Assembly: GCF_900156315.1 (NCBI RefSeq)
Contig: NZ_FTNI01000031.1
Coordinates: 54,058 to 118,057 of the forward strand
DNA from: Microbispora rosea
Lineage (GTDB): Bacteria > Actinomycetota > Actinomycetes > Streptosporangiales > Streptosporangiaceae
DNA length: 64,000 bases
Direction: 5' to 3'
Below, piece by piece: positions 16,117-27,662 of the stretch. Under the pieces are notes generated by a model that did not search any database, was not told the origin of the DNA, and was given only the letters and a program-made list of their open reading frames with translations. Numbering within the stretch: the first letter of the stretch is position 1; each line of letters starts with the position of its first letter. A program made the translations under genes and the position numbers.

Positions 16117-18434
16117 GAGTTGCGCTCGTCCCGGCCGCCCCGGGTGCGGCTGCGGCTCCGGCGCGGAGCCCGCGGCTGCTCCTCATCCCCCGGCGCGGCG
16201 GCGGACTCGGCCGGAGCGGGCGCGGCCTCGCCGTTCTCGGCGGCGGCGTCCTTCTCCGCGGCCTCCTTCTCGACCACCTCGACCGGGACCAGAGAGAGCT
16301 TGCCGCGCGAGTCGATCTCGGCGATCTCCACCTGGATCTTCTCGCCGACGTTCATGACGTCCTCGACGTTCTCGATCCGGCGGCCGCCGTGCAGCTTGCG
16401 GATCTGCGAGACGTGCAGCAGACCGTCCTTGCCCGGCAGCAGCGAGACGAACGCGCCGAAGGCGGCGATCTTGACGACCGTGCCCAGGTAACGCTCGCCG
16501 ACCTCCGGCATGTGCGGGTTCGCGATGCCGTTGATCAGCGTACGGGCCGCCTCGGCGGACGGGCCGTCGGTGGCGCCGATGTAGATCGTGCCGTCGTCCT
16601 CGATGGTGATCTCGGCGCCCGTGTCGTCCTGGATCTGGTTGATCATCTTGCCCTTGGGGCCGATGACCTCGCCGATCTTGTCGACCGGGACCTTGATCGT
16701 GATGATGCGCGGCGCGGTCGGGTTCATCTCCGCCGGGGAGTCGATGGCCTCCTGCATCACGTCGAGGATCGCCAGCCGGGCGCCCCTCGCCTGCTTCAGC
16801 GCGGCGGCGAGCACGTGGGCCGGGATGCCGTCCAGCTTGGTGTCGAGCTGGAGCGCGGTGATCAGGTCCTTGGTGCCGGCGACCTTGAAGTCCATGTCGC
16901 CCATGGCGTCCTCGGCGCCGAGGATGTCGGTCAGCGTGACGAAGGTCTCGCCCTCGCCGATGAGGCCCATCGCGATGCCGGCGACCATCTCCTTGAGCGG
17001 CACGCCCGCGTCGAGCAGGGCCATCGTGGAGGCGCAGACCGACCCCATCGAGGTCGAGCCGTTCGACCCGAGCGCCTCCGACACCTGGCGGATGGCGTAC
17101 GGGAACTCCTCGCGCGACGGCAGCACGGGGATGAGCGCCCGCTCGGCCAGCGCGCCGTGGCCGATCTCGCGGCGCTTCGGCGAGCCGACGCGGCCCGTCT
17201 CACCCGTGGAGTACGGCGGGAAGTTGTAGTTGTGCATGTAGCGCTTGGTCCGCTCGGGATTGAGCGTGTCGATCATCTGCTCCATGCGCAGCATGTTCAG
17301 CGTCGTGATGCCGAGGATCTGCGTCTCGCCCCGCTCGAACAGGGCCGAACCGTGCACCCGGGGCACTACGTGGACCTCGGCGTTGAGCTGCCGGATGTCC
17401 TTCGGGCCACGGCCGTCGATGCGGACGCCCTCGCTGATGACGCGCTCGCGCATCAGCTTCTTGGTGAGCGACCGGAACGCGGCGCCGATCTCCTTCTCAC
17501 GGCCCTCGAAGTCGGGCAGCAGCTTCTCCGCCGCCAGCACCTTGACGCGCTCGATCTCCAGCTCGCGCTCCTGCTTGCCCGCGATCGTCAGCGCCGAGGC
17601 GAGCTCGCTCTTGACGGCCGCGGTCACGGCCTCCAGGGCGTCGTCCTGGTAGTCGAGGAAGATCGGATACTCGGCGGTCGGCTTGGCGGCGACCTCGGCC
17701 AGCTTCGACTGGGCCTCGCAGAGCACCTTGATGAACGGCTTGGCGGCCTCCAGGCCCTGCGCCACGGCCTCCTCGGTCGGGGCGACCGCGCCGTCGGCGA
17801 CCAGCTTGAGCGTGTCGCGGGTCGACTCGGCCTCGACCATCATGATCGCGACGTCGCCGTCGGCCAGGACGCGCCCGGCGACGACCATGTCGAACGTGGC
17901 GCGCTCGAGCTCGGTGTGGGTCGGGAACGCCACCCACTGGCCGTCGATCAGCGCGACGCGCACGCCGCCGATCGGGCCGGAGAACGGCAGCCCGGCGAGC
18001 TGCGTGGACATGCTCGCGGCGTTGATCGCGACCACGTCGTACAGGTGCTCGGGATGCAGGGCCATGATCGTCGCGACGATCTGGATCTCGTTGCGCAGGC
18101 CCTTCACGAACGACGGGCGCAGCGGCCGGTCGATCAGGCGGCAGGTCAGGATCGCGTCCTCGGACGGCCTGCCCTCGCGGCGGAAGAACGAGCCGGGAAT
18201 GCGGCCGGCCGCGTACATCCGCTCCTCGACGTCCACCGTCAGCGGGAAGAAGTCGAGGTTCTCCTTGGGATGCTTGGACGCGGTGGTCGCCGACAAGATC
18301 ATCGTCTCGTCGTCCAGGTACGCGACGGCGCTGCCCGCCGCCTGCCGGGCCAGCCGCCCGGTCTCGAACCTGATCGTGCGCGTGCCAAAGGGACCGTTGT
18401 CGATAACGGCCTCTGTGCTGTGGACACCCTCCAC
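16113..18434 (-). CDS. pnp: Polyribonucleotide nucleotidyltransferase (PNPase / guanosine pentaphosphate synthetase)
   Basis: A 773-residue 3'-5' phosphorolytic exoribonuclease. Two RNase-PH domains are joined by a helical linker. A KH domain follows at about 620-690 (KIGEVIGPKGKMINQIQDDTG), then an S1 domain at about 700-770 (GERYLGTVVKIAAFGAFV...KDGLLHVSQI). A Glu/Ala/Arg-rich tail ends the protein. Actinobacterial homologues also act as GpsI, making or breaking pppGpp and adding 3' tails to RNA. GTG at 18434 has AGAGGAGG 5-8 nt upstream; the frame extends to 18536 but without an SD. It lies downstream of rpsO behind a terminator-like hairpin and is translationally coupled to the M16 gene. 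Confidence 0.97.
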   Translation of the reverse strand: MEGVHSTEAVIDNGPFGTRTIRFETGRLARQAAGSAVAYLDDETMILSATTASKHPKENLDFFPLTVDVEERMYAAGRIPGSFFRREGRPSEDAILTCRLIDRPLRPSFVKGLRNEIQIVATIMALHPEHLYDVVAINAASMSTQLAGLPFSGPIGGVRVALIDGQWVAFPTHTELERATFDMVVAGRVLADGDVAIMMVEAESTRDTLKLVADGAVAPTEEAVAQGLEAAKPFIKVLCEAQSKLAEVAAKPTAEYPIFLDYQDDALEAVTAAVKSELASALTIAGKQERELEIERVKVLAAEKLLPDFEGREKEIGAAFRSLTKKLMRERVISEGVRIDGRGPKDIRQLNAEVHVVPRVHGSALFERGETQILGITTLNMLRMEQMIDTLNPERTKRYMHNYNFPPYSTGETGRVGSPKRREIGHGALAERALIPVLPSREEFPYAIRQVSEALGSNGSTSMGSVCASTMALLDAGVPLKEMVAGIAMGLIGEGETFVTLTDILGAEDAMGDMDFKVAGTKDLITALQLDTKLDGIPAHVLAAALKQARGARLAILDVMQEAIDSPAEMNPTAPRIITIKVPVDKIGEVIGPKGKMINQIQDDTGAEITIEDDGTIYIGATDGPSAEAARTLINGIANPHMPEVGERYLGTVVKIAAFGAFVSLLPGKDGLLHVSQIRKLHGGRRIENVEDVMNVGEKIQVEIAEIDSRGKLSLVPVEVVEKEAAEKDAAAENGEAAPAPAESAAAPGDEEQPRAPRRSRSRTRGGRDERNS

Positions 18435-18712
18435 GGGGGACCTCCTCTTCGGGTCGGTCTCCCGCGTCCTCTTTCGCCGGGCTCCCCGTTCAGGTGCAGT
18501 GCCGGTCTTCGATCGAAGCGCCCGGTCCGTCCGCACGGCTGTCGCCGTGCCTACCGGGGGCCACTACCGAGGACCGGCCCTCTCACGCCGCGGGATCGCG
18601 CTGCGGCTTGCTTGCGGACGCGGGGCACTGTGTCTCGGCTATTCAGTTGTCTCGGCCACTCGGCTGTCTCACTCGGCCCGCTGGGCCGGTTCCATTGTGG
18701 CCGGTTATGGAA
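18435..18712 (-). promoter_or_regulatory. pnp leader region with repeated TGTCTCGGC elements
   Basis: This gene-free stretch between the rpsO terminator and pnp holds the words TGTCTCGGC, TTGTCTCGGCC and GGCTGTCTC at 18630-18670, plus several short GC hairpins such as GGCCCGCTGGGCC. In related actinobacteria the rpsO-pnp spacer holds a pnp promoter and an RNase III-cleaved stem-loop that controls pnp mRNA. This segment is the likely counterpart, inferred from position. Confidence 0.35.
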
Positions 18713-18740
18713 AAGGAGCGGCGAAGAATCGCCGCTCCTT
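18713..18740 (-). terminator. Intrinsic terminator of rpsO
   Basis: AAGGAGCGGCGA and TCGCCGCTCCTT form a perfect 12-bp stem with an AGAA loop. On the minus strand it is followed by TTTTCC. It starts 8 bp after the rpsO stop. It is the clearest factor-independent terminator in the window; readthrough would produce the rpsO-pnp transcript known from other bacteria. Confidence 0.88.
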
Positions 18741-18747
18741 CCTCACC

Positions 18748-19017
18748 TTATCGGCGAAGGCCCAGCCGCTCAATGAGCGAGCGGTAGCGGGTGATGTCCT
18801 TGGCCTGCAGGTACTTCAGCAGCCGGCGCCGGCGGCCCACCAGCAGGAGCAGACCACGACGGCTGTGGTGGTCGTGCTTGTGGGTCTTGAGGTGCTCGGT
18901 GAGGTCGCTGATCCGCTTGCTCAGAAGCGCGATCTGGACCTCCGGCGACCCGGTGTCACCCTCGCTGGTGCCGTACTCGCCGATGATGGACTTGGTGGTA
19001 GCGGCGTCAAGCGACAC
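18748..19017 (-). CDS. rpsO: 30S ribosomal protein S15
   Basis: An 89-residue protein, exactly the family length. S15 binds the 16S rRNA central domain early in 30S assembly. The conserved TGSPEVQIALLSKRISDLTEHLKTHKHDHHSRRGL block, GRRRRLLKYL and the C-terminal YRSLIERLGLRR are all present. GTG 19017 is chosen because GGAGAAG lies just upstream and it gives the canonical SLDAATTKS start. Upstream, 19018-19209 separates it from ribF and must hold its promoter, but I could not pick convincing -35/-10 boxes. Confidence 0.98.
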   Translation of the reverse strand: MSLDAATTKSIIGEYGTSEGDTGSPEVQIALLSKRISDLTEHLKTHKHDHHSRRGLLLLVGRRRRLLKYLQAKDITRYRSLIERLGLRR

Positions 19018-19209
19018 TGCTTCTCCGTTCTGGTGAAATGGCACGCGCAACGATTCCCATCCCGCGAACGACCGTGCGTGCCTACAGTCGCCGTGACAGG
19101 ACAGCCGGGTGGCTCAACACCACCTGAACATGGCTGACATACAACCCTACCAGCTCGTCGGACACACGCTGTCACGACGCGCCACGCAGCACGTTCGGGC
19201 GAGGCGGGT

Positions 19210-20154
19210 TCAGGAGGTGAACTCGCGGGCCCGGGCCACGTCGTCGTGCATCTGCTCGATCAGCGCCTCGATCGAGTCGAACCTGAGCGTCTCGCGCAGC
19301 CGCTCGCCGAAGTCCACGGCCACGTGCGCGCCGTACAGGTCCAGGTCGTCGCGGTCCAGCGCGTACGCCTCGACCGTGCGCTCCACCCCGTCGAACGTGG
19401 GGTTGGTGCCGATCGAGATGGCGGCCGGCCAGCGCTCCCCCTCGTACGGCGAGGGGCTCTGAGTGCACTGCAGCCACCCCGCGTAGACGCCCTCGGCGGG
19501 GATGGCGGTGTGCGGCGGCGACTCGACGTTGGCGGTGGGGAAGCCGAGCGCCCGGCCGCGCTGGTGGCCGCGGACCACCACGCCCTCCACACGGTGGGGG
19601 CGGCCCAGCAGGACGGCCGCACCGGCGACGTCACCCGCGGCCAGCCGCTCCCTGATCACCGTGGAGGAGATGGCGTCGCCGTCGCTGACCAGGGGCACGC
19701 CCTCGGCGGTGAAGTCGTACTTCTCTCCCAGCGTCCGGAGGGTCTCCAGGTCGCCCGACGCCTTGTGGCCGAAGCGGAAGTTCTCCCCCACCACGACCCC
19801 CGCCGCGTGCAGCCGGTCGACCAGAGCCGTCTGGACGAACTCGTCCGGCGACATCCGGGAGAACTCGAGCGTGAACGGCAGCACGCACACCGCGTCGACG
19901 CCCAGCGCGTGGAGCAGCTCGACCCTGCGGTCGGTGGTGCTGAGCCGCGGCGGGTGGTTGCCGGACCGCACCACCTCGTCCGGGTGCGGGTCGAAGGTGA
20001 CCGCCACGGCGGGCAGCCCCAGATCGCGGGCCATGCCGACCGCGCGGGCCACCATCTGCTGGTGACCGAGATGCACGCCGTCGAACACGCCGATCGTGAC
20101 GACGGACCTGCCCCAGTCCTTCGGGACCTCGTCCAGCCCGTGCCAGCTCTGCAC
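19210..20154 (-). CDS. ribF: Bifunctional riboflavin kinase/FAD synthetase
   Basis: A 314-residue enzyme that makes FMN and then FAD in the cytosol. The N-terminal nucleotidyltransferase domain has IGVFDGVHLGHQ, TFDPHP, FRFGHKASGDL and the ISSTVIRE signature (around residues 160-170). The C-terminal flavokinase domain has GRALGFPTANV, AIPAEGVYAGW and the Glu-containing end VEAYALDRDDLDLYG. GTG at 20154 follows GAGGTCGAG; the same frame runs far upstream but enters truB antisense sequence. It follows truB after a 125-bp spacer with two hairpins. Confidence 0.96.
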   Translation of the reverse strand: MQSWHGLDEVPKDWGRSVVTIGVFDGVHLGHQQMVARAVGMARDLGLPAVAVTFDPHPDEVVRSGNHPPRLSTTDRRVELLHALGVDAVCVLPFTLEFSRMSPDEFVQTALVDRLHAAGVVVGENFRFGHKASGDLETLRTLGEKYDFTAEGVPLVSDGDAISSTVIRERLAAGDVAGAAVLLGRPHRVEGVVVRGHQRGRALGFPTANVESPPHTAIPAEGVYAGWLQCTQSPSPYEGERWPAAISIGTNPTFDGVERTVEAYALDRDDLDLYGAHVAVDFGERLRETLRFDSIEALIEQMHDDVARAREFTS

Positions 20155-20190
20155 CTCGACCTCGCTTCTGTGTCCGATTGCCGTGCCGTC

Positions 20191-20215
20191 GGCGAGGCGG
20201 CTGAATCGCCTCGCC
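20191..20215 (-). terminator. Hairpin in the truB-ribF spacer
   Basis: GGCGAGGCG (20191-20199) and CGCCTCGCC (20207-20215) form a perfect 9-bp stem with a 7-nt loop. A second GC-rich dyad, CCCCGGGGGGTGCCGGGG, lies nearer the truB stop at about 20245-20262. One or both could attenuate or terminate the truB transcript; neither has a T-tract, so rho-independent action is uncertain. Confidence 0.4.
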
Positions 20216-20279
20216 TGGGAACCGCGCAGTAGACAAGACTGCCATGCCCCGGGGGGTGCCGGGGCACCAGCCCCCGGCG

Positions 20280-21182
20280 TCAGGAGACGAAGACCACCAG
20301 CGGCCTCGCCGTCCCGCCGCGCTCCTCGGCGAGCGCGAGCAGCGCGCCGTCCGGCCCGAAGACGCCGATGGGGCCGGGCCCGAGGCCCGCCGCGCGCAGC
20401 CGCCCGCCGTGGGCGACCAGCCGCGCCTCGTCCTCGCCCACGTCCCTGCGGGGGAAGGCCGCCGACACCGCGTCGGCCATGGGCATGATCACGCATTCCC
20501 GGGCGAGGTCCTCGATGGTGCGCGCCGCCTCGATGCCGTACGGCCCGACCCGGGTGCGGCGCAGCCGGGTGAGATGGCCGCCGACGCCGAGCGACGCGCC
20601 GAGGTCCCGGGCCAGCGCCCGGATGTAGGTGCCGCTGGAGCAGGTGATCACGGCGTCGAGGTCCACCGTCTCCGGAGTGCGCCGGATCTCCCCCACCTCG
20701 AACGCGTGGATCGTGACGGGCCGGGCGGCCAGCGTCACCTCCTCGCCGGCGCGGGCCCGCTTGTAGGCCCGCTGCCCGTCGACCTTGATGGCGCTCACCT
20801 GTGGCGGCACCTGCATGATCTCGCCCGTCAGCGCGGCGACGCCCTTGTGCACCTGTTCGTCGGCCACGTGCCCGGCGGAGGTGGTGGCGACCACCTCGCC
20901 CTCGGCGTCGTCGGTGTTCGTCGTCACGCCGAGGCGGATCGTCGCTTCGTAGACCTTCTCGGTCAGCGCGAGGTGCCCGAGGAGGCGGGTCGCCTTCTCC
21001 ACCCCGATCACCAGCACACCGGTGGCCATCGGGTCGAGCGTGCCCGCGTGGCCGACCTTGCGGGTGCCCGCGATGCCGCGCATCTTGCCGACCACGTCGT
21101 GCGACGTCCAGTCGGCCGGCTTGTCCACGATGATCAGGCCGCTCGGCGGCGGCGTCCTTCTCGCCTTGGCCGTCGTGCTCAT
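20280..21182 (-). CDS. truB: tRNA pseudouridine(55) synthase
   Basis: A 300-residue enzyme that isomerises U55 in the T-loop of tRNAs. The catalytic Asp is in KVGHAGTLDPMATGVLVIGVEKATRL. YEATIRLGVTTNTDD and CSSGTYIRALARDLG are the other conserved blocks, and a PUA-like C-terminal region follows. ATG 21182 overlaps the nrnA stop by 4 nt, so the two are translationally coupled. Confidence 0.96.
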   Translation of the reverse strand: MSTTAKARRTPPPSGLIIVDKPADWTSHDVVGKMRGIAGTRKVGHAGTLDPMATGVLVIGVEKATRLLGHLALTEKVYEATIRLGVTTNTDDAEGEVVATTSAGHVADEQVHKGVAALTGEIMQVPPQVSAIKVDGQRAYKRARAGEEVTLAARPVTIHAFEVGEIRRTPETVDLDAVITCSSGTYIRALARDLGASLGVGGHLTRLRRTRVGPYGIEAARTIEDLARECVIMPMADAVSAAFPRRDVGEDEARLVAHGGRLRAAGLGPGPIGVFGPDGALLALAEERGGTARPLVVFVS

Positions 21183-22195
21183 GACCGGCTCCCTTCCGGA
21201 GCGAGGAGAGGACGCAGGGCGGCCATCGTGTCCCCCACGGACAGCGCCGAGGAGAACCCGGCGGCACGCATGTGGCCGCCGCCGCCGAGCGCGGCGCAGG
21301 CACGGGCCACGTCCACCGCGCCCTTCGACCGGGTCGAGACGTTCCAGCCGCCCTCGTCGTCCTCCTTGAGCACGACCGCGACCTCCGCCTCGTCGACTCG
21401 GCGCACGAGGTCGATCATGCCTTCCACCTCTTCGTACGGCAGACCCTCGGCGGCGCGGTCGGCGCGGCTCACGTAGGTCCACACCAGCCCCAGGCCGCCC
21501 ACGGCGTCCGGTTCCAGGGTGGCCCGCCCGAGCGCCGTGCCGAGCACCCGCAGGTACGCGAAGGGCGAGCGGTCCCACAGGTCCCTGGCGATCTCCTCCG
21601 GGCGCAGCCCCGTGGCCAGCAGCCGGCCGGCCATGGCGTGCGCGGCCGGGGTCGTGATGGAGTGCCGGAAGGAGCCGGTGTCGGTCACCAGTCCCGTGTA
21701 CAGGCAGGTGGCGACCTCCCGGTCGATCGGGAGGCCGAGGCGGTTGACGAGCTCCTCGACGACCATCGTGGTCGAGGCCGCGCCGGGATCCACGAGGTGG
21801 ACCGTCCCGAAGCGGGTGTTCGACACGTGGTGGTCGATCACAACGAGTTCGCCGGCCTTGCCCGCGTGAGGCGCGAGCAGGCCAAGCCGCTCCATCGTGG
21901 AGGCGTCGAAGGTGATCATCAAGTCGGGCTCGGCGGGGTAGGCCGAGGGCTCCACCAGCAGGTGCTGCCCGGGCAGGAACCGCAGCAGCCGGGGCACGGC
22001 GAACACGCGGTCGCCGAAGGACGCGACGACCCTTCTGCCGGTGCCCGCGAGCGCCAGCCCGAGTCCCAGCATCGAGCCGAGGGCGTCCCCGTCCGGGGAC
22101 ACGTGACAGGCGAGCGCCAGCGTGCCGGCGGAGCGGATCAGTTCGGTCGCACGCCGCCAGTCCGCCTCACCGGCGGCGCTTTCGTTGGTGGTCAC
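21179..22195 (-). CDS. nrnA: DHH-family oligoribonuclease/pAp phosphatase (NrnA-like)
   Basis: A 338-residue DHH-DHHA1 phosphoesterase. The metal-binding motifs are HVSPDGDALGS (residues 31-41), TFDAS and VIDHHVSNTRFG. The substrate-binding DHHA1 motif GGGGHMRAAGF is near the C-terminus. These enzymes remove 2-5-nt RNA fragments and hydrolyse pAp, and in actinobacteria also act on cyclic dinucleotide products. It overlaps rbfA by 4 nt upstream and truB by 4 nt downstream, so rbfA-nrnA-truB form a tight translational unit. Confidence 0.93.
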   Translation of the reverse strand: MTTNESAAGEADWRRATELIRSAGTLALACHVSPDGDALGSMLGLGLALAGTGRRVVASFGDRVFAVPRLLRFLPGQHLLVEPSAYPAEPDLMITFDASTMERLGLLAPHAGKAGELVVIDHHVSNTRFGTVHLVDPGAASTTMVVEELVNRLGLPIDREVATCLYTGLVTDTGSFRHSITTPAAHAMAGRLLATGLRPEEIARDLWDRSPFAYLRVLGTALGRATLEPDAVGGLGLVWTYVSRADRAAEGLPYEEVEGMIDLVRRVDEAEVAVVLKEDDEGGWNVSTRSKGAVDVARACAALGGGGHMRAAGFSSALSVGDTMAALRPLLAPEGSRS

Positions 22196-22683
22196 CGGGC
22201 GGGGTGTTCCGCGCGGCCGGTGGGCTCGTCCTCGCCCTCCTCGGCCGCCTCGGCGTCGAGGTCCTCCTCGAAGCGGTAGGGATCGGCGTCCCCGGCGAAC
22301 TTCGCGCCCTCCGCCTGGCGGGCGATCTCCGCGTCCTTGGCCTTCGCCAGCTCGAACAGGTCGTTCATGTGGCGGGCGCTGTCCGGGAGCGGGTCGTGCA
22401 CGAACGTGAGGCCGGGGGTGTGCCGCAGGCCGGTCTGCCGGCCGACCTCGGAGCGGATGATGCCCTTCGCGCTCTCCAGGGCGGCGGCCGTGTCGGCGCG
22501 CTCCGCCTCGGAGCCGAAAACCGTGTAGTAGACGGTCGCGTCGCTCAGGTCCGCGGTGACCCGGGTGTCGGTCACCGTCACGAACCCCAGCCGCGGATCC
22601 TTGATCCGCCGCTCCAGCATCTCCGCGACCACCTGCTGGATGCGATCGGCCAGCTTCCTGGCACGCGCTGCGTCCATGCTCAC
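22192..22683 (-). CDS. rbfA: Ribosome-binding factor A
   Basis: A 163-residue KH-fold protein that matures the 5' end of 16S rRNA in cold and normal growth. RARKLADRIQQVVAEMLERRIKDPRLGFVTVTDTRVTADLSDATVYYTVFG is the family's core. The C-terminal 50 residues form an acidic actinobacterial tail (LDAEAAEEGEDE). The ATG at 22683 is followed by a typical start. It overlaps nrnA by 4 nt and follows ylxP after 42 bp. Confidence 0.95.
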   Translation of the reverse strand: MSMDAARARKLADRIQQVVAEMLERRIKDPRLGFVTVTDTRVTADLSDATVYYTVFGSEAERADTAAALESAKGIIRSEVGRQTGLRHTPGLTFVHDPLPDSARHMNDLFELAKAKDAEIARQAEGAKFAGDADPYRFEEDLDAEAAEEGEDEPTGRAEHPAR

Positions 22684-22725
22684 GCTCCCTCGTATCTGTA
22701 CGGCTGACGCGCGGGCCCCGGCCGT

Positions 22726-23025
22726 CTATTCCTCGTGGTCGTTGAAGAGCCGCCGCCGCGCGGACAGCAGCTCGATCTCGGGATGGTAGGCGACCAGGCG
22801 TTCGCAGGCGTCGAGCACCTCGTCGCAGTTGGCCGCGGACGCCGACACCACGGCGATGCCGATCTCGGCGCGCCGGTGCAGGTCGAGGTGGCCCGCCTCG
22901 GCGACGGCGACGGCGGGATACTTGCGCTGGATCTCGGCGACGATCGGCCGGACCACCGAGCGCTTCTGCTTCAGCGAACGGACGTCGCCGAGCAGGATGT
23001 CAAGAGTAAGAGCACCGATGAACAT
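22726..23025 (-). CDS. ylxP: DUF503 family protein (YlxP-like)
   Basis: A 99-residue protein with the DUF503 core MFIGALTLDILLGDVRSLKQKRSVVRPIVAEIQRKY and the mid-part RAEIGIAVVSA. It has a ferredoxin-like fold and is always found between infB and rbfA. A role in ribosome assembly or translation is inferred from this conserved position, not shown by sequence. It is separated from infB by a GC-rich hairpin. Confidence 0.9.
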   Translation of the reverse strand: MFIGALTLDILLGDVRSLKQKRSVVRPIVAEIQRKYPAVAVAEAGHLDLHRRAEIGIAVVSASAANCDEVLDACERLVAYHPEIELLSARRRLFNDHEE

Positions 23026-23053
23026 GGGTCGTCACCACGTCACGGACGTCCGG

Positions 23054-23084
23054 CCGCCGCCCCCGCGCGTGGCGGGGGCGGCGG
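23054..23084 (-). terminator. Hairpin between infB and ylxP
   Basis: CCGCCGCCCCCGC (23054-23066) and GCGGGGGCGGCGG (23072-23084) form a perfect 13-bp, all-GC stem with a 5-nt loop, 10 bp after the infB stop. There is no T-tract. It is probably a partial terminator that lowers expression of ylxP-rbfA-nrnA-truB relative to infB, or a 3'-end stabiliser. Confidence 0.6.
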
Positions 23085-23093
23085 GACGGCGCG

Positions 23094-26177
<3,084 letters not shown>

Positions 26178-26264
26178 TGCACTCCCTAACTCGGCCCGGG
26201 AGGCTCGCAGTGCCGCCGGACCGTCGCTACCTGAACGTACTCATCGCCGCGTGCTCATCAGGCG

Positions 26265-26292
26265 CTCATAGCAATCTGACTCCGCCCATCAA
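26265..26292 (-). promoter_or_regulatory. Possible infB promoter
   Basis: On the minus strand TTGATG (26292-26287) and TATGAG (26270-26265) are separated by 16 bp, about 88 bp upstream of the infB GTG. The surrounding 187-bp ylxR-infB spacer is noticeably less GC-rich than its neighbours and contains no gene. Confidence 0.4.
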
Positions 26293-26364
26293 CTCGGCGT
26301 CCTACATGACAATTTCGTCGTGCCCTGGCTCCCGGAGCCGATACCGAGGGCCAGCGGTAACCAT

Positions 26365-26667
26365 TCACCCGGACCGCCCCGGCGTCAACCCCTCCAAGTG
26401 AGCTTGCAAGAGCGACGTGTCAAGCGGTCCCTCCGCGCGGAACGCGCGTGGGAACGCCCGGCGACGCTCAGCGAGCTCCAGACAGCGCGGGGACGGATGC
26501 AACGAGGCACCACGTCCCGGGAGCCGTCCTCGCGTATCGGGGACGATCACGCCCTCGACCACGACCAGGCGGAGCAACTCGGACTTTACCGTGCGAACCC
26601 GGCAGCCCACACACGTTCTCAGCGGGGCTGCCTGGTAACCATATTCCAGCTTACCTTGCCGACGCAT
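26365..26667 (-). CDS. ylxR: YlxR (DUF448) RNA-binding protein
   Basis: A 100-residue protein with the YlxR signature RTCVGCRVRTVKSELLRLVV and GRLPGRGASLHPSPRCLELAERRRAFPRAFR. The family binds RNA or nucleoid proteins and is always encoded between nusA and infB. Its start overlaps the nusA 3' end by 17 bp, which implies coupled translation. The L7Ae-like YlxQ found here in Firmicutes is absent, as usual in actinobacteria. Confidence 0.93.
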   Translation of the reverse strand: MRRQGKLEYGYQAAPLRTCVGCRVRTVKSELLRLVVVEGVIVPDTRGRLPGRGASLHPSPRCLELAERRRAFPRAFRAEGPLDTSLLQAHLEGLTPGRSG

Positions 26668-27652
26668 CAGCGGGATCAGCAGGTGCCTGCTCGGTGTCCG
26701 GCCGGATGTCGATCCGCCAGCCCGTCAGACGGTTGGCGAGGCGGGCGTTCTGGCCCTCCTTGCCGATCGCCAGGGACAACTGGTAGTCGGGCACGATCAC
26801 CCGCGCGGTGCGGCTGTCGGCGTCGACCACCTCGACACGGGAAACACGCGCCGGCGACAGGGCATTCCCGACGAACTCGGCCGGATCCTCCGACCAGTCG
26901 ATGATGTCGATCTTCTCGCCGTGCAGCTCCGTCATGACGTTGCGCACGCGCGAGCCCATCGGGCCGATGCAGGCGCCCTTGGCGTTGACGCCGGGCTTGC
27001 GCGACCGCACCGCGATCTTCGTGCGGTGGCCGGCCTCGCGCGCGATGGCCGCGATCTCCACGGTCCCGTCGGCGATCTCCGGCACCTCCAGCGCGAAGAG
27101 CTTCTTCACGAGGTTGGGGTGCGTGCGCGACAAGGTGACCGACGGCCCCTTCGGCCCCTTCTTCACCTGCACCACGTAGCAGCGGATGCGCTCGCCGTGC
27201 GCGTACTCCTCGCCGGGGACCTGCTCGTTGTGCGGCAGGATCGCCTCGATCTTGCCGAGGTCGACCAGCACCACCCGCGGGTCCTTGCCCTGCTGGATGA
27301 CGCCCGCGACCAGCTCGCCCTCGCGGCTGGCGAACTCGCCGAAGTTGACCTCGTCCTCGGCGTCGCGCAGCTGCTGCAGGATCACCTGCTTGGCCGTGGT
27401 GGCGGCGATCCTGCTGAAGTTCGACGGGGTGTCGTCGTACTCCCGCACGACCTCGCCGTTCTCGTCCAGCTCGGCGGCCCAGATGATCACATGGCCCGTG
27501 TCGCGGTCCAGCTCGGCCCGCGCCTTCTGCGCCGCGCCCTCCGTGCGGAAGTACGCGATCAGCAACGCGTCCTCGATCGCCTTGACGACCAGGTCGAAGG
27601 AGATGTCCTTCTCCCGCTCCAGGCTGCGCAGGACGCTCATGTCAATGTCCAC
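26651..27652 (-). CDS. nusA: Transcription termination/antitermination factor NusA
   Basis: A 333-residue protein that binds RNA polymerase and nascent RNA. It has an N-terminal RNAP-binding domain (about 1-105) and an S1 domain (about 110-185). KH1 and KH2 follow (GHRTKIAVRS...GACIGPMGSRVRNVMTEL and LSLAIGKEGQNARLANRLTGWRIDI). The C-terminal acidic repeats of E. coli NusA are missing, as in other actinobacteria. GTG at 27652 has AGGGGGAG 5-6 nt upstream and is preferred over the ATG at 27640. It follows rimP after 10 bp. Confidence 0.96.
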   Translation of the reverse strand: MDIDMSVLRSLEREKDISFDLVVKAIEDALLIAYFRTEGAAQKARAELDRDTGHVIIWAAELDENGEVVREYDDTPSNFSRIAATTAKQVILQQLRDAEDEVNFGEFASREGELVAGVIQQGKDPRVVLVDLGKIEAILPHNEQVPGEEYAHGERIRCYVVQVKKGPKGPSVTLSRTHPNLVKKLFALEVPEIADGTVEIAAIAREAGHRTKIAVRSRKPGVNAKGACIGPMGSRVRNVMTELHGEKIDIIDWSEDPAEFVGNALSPARVSRVEVVDADSRTARVIVPDYQLSLAIGKEGQNARLANRLTGWRIDIRPDTEQAPADPADASAR

Positions 27653-27662
27653 AAGGCTCCCC

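Noticed and set aside
16101..18776. 891-codon plus-strand frame
   Set aside because: Antisense to pnp; His/Asp/Arg-rich shadow sequence.
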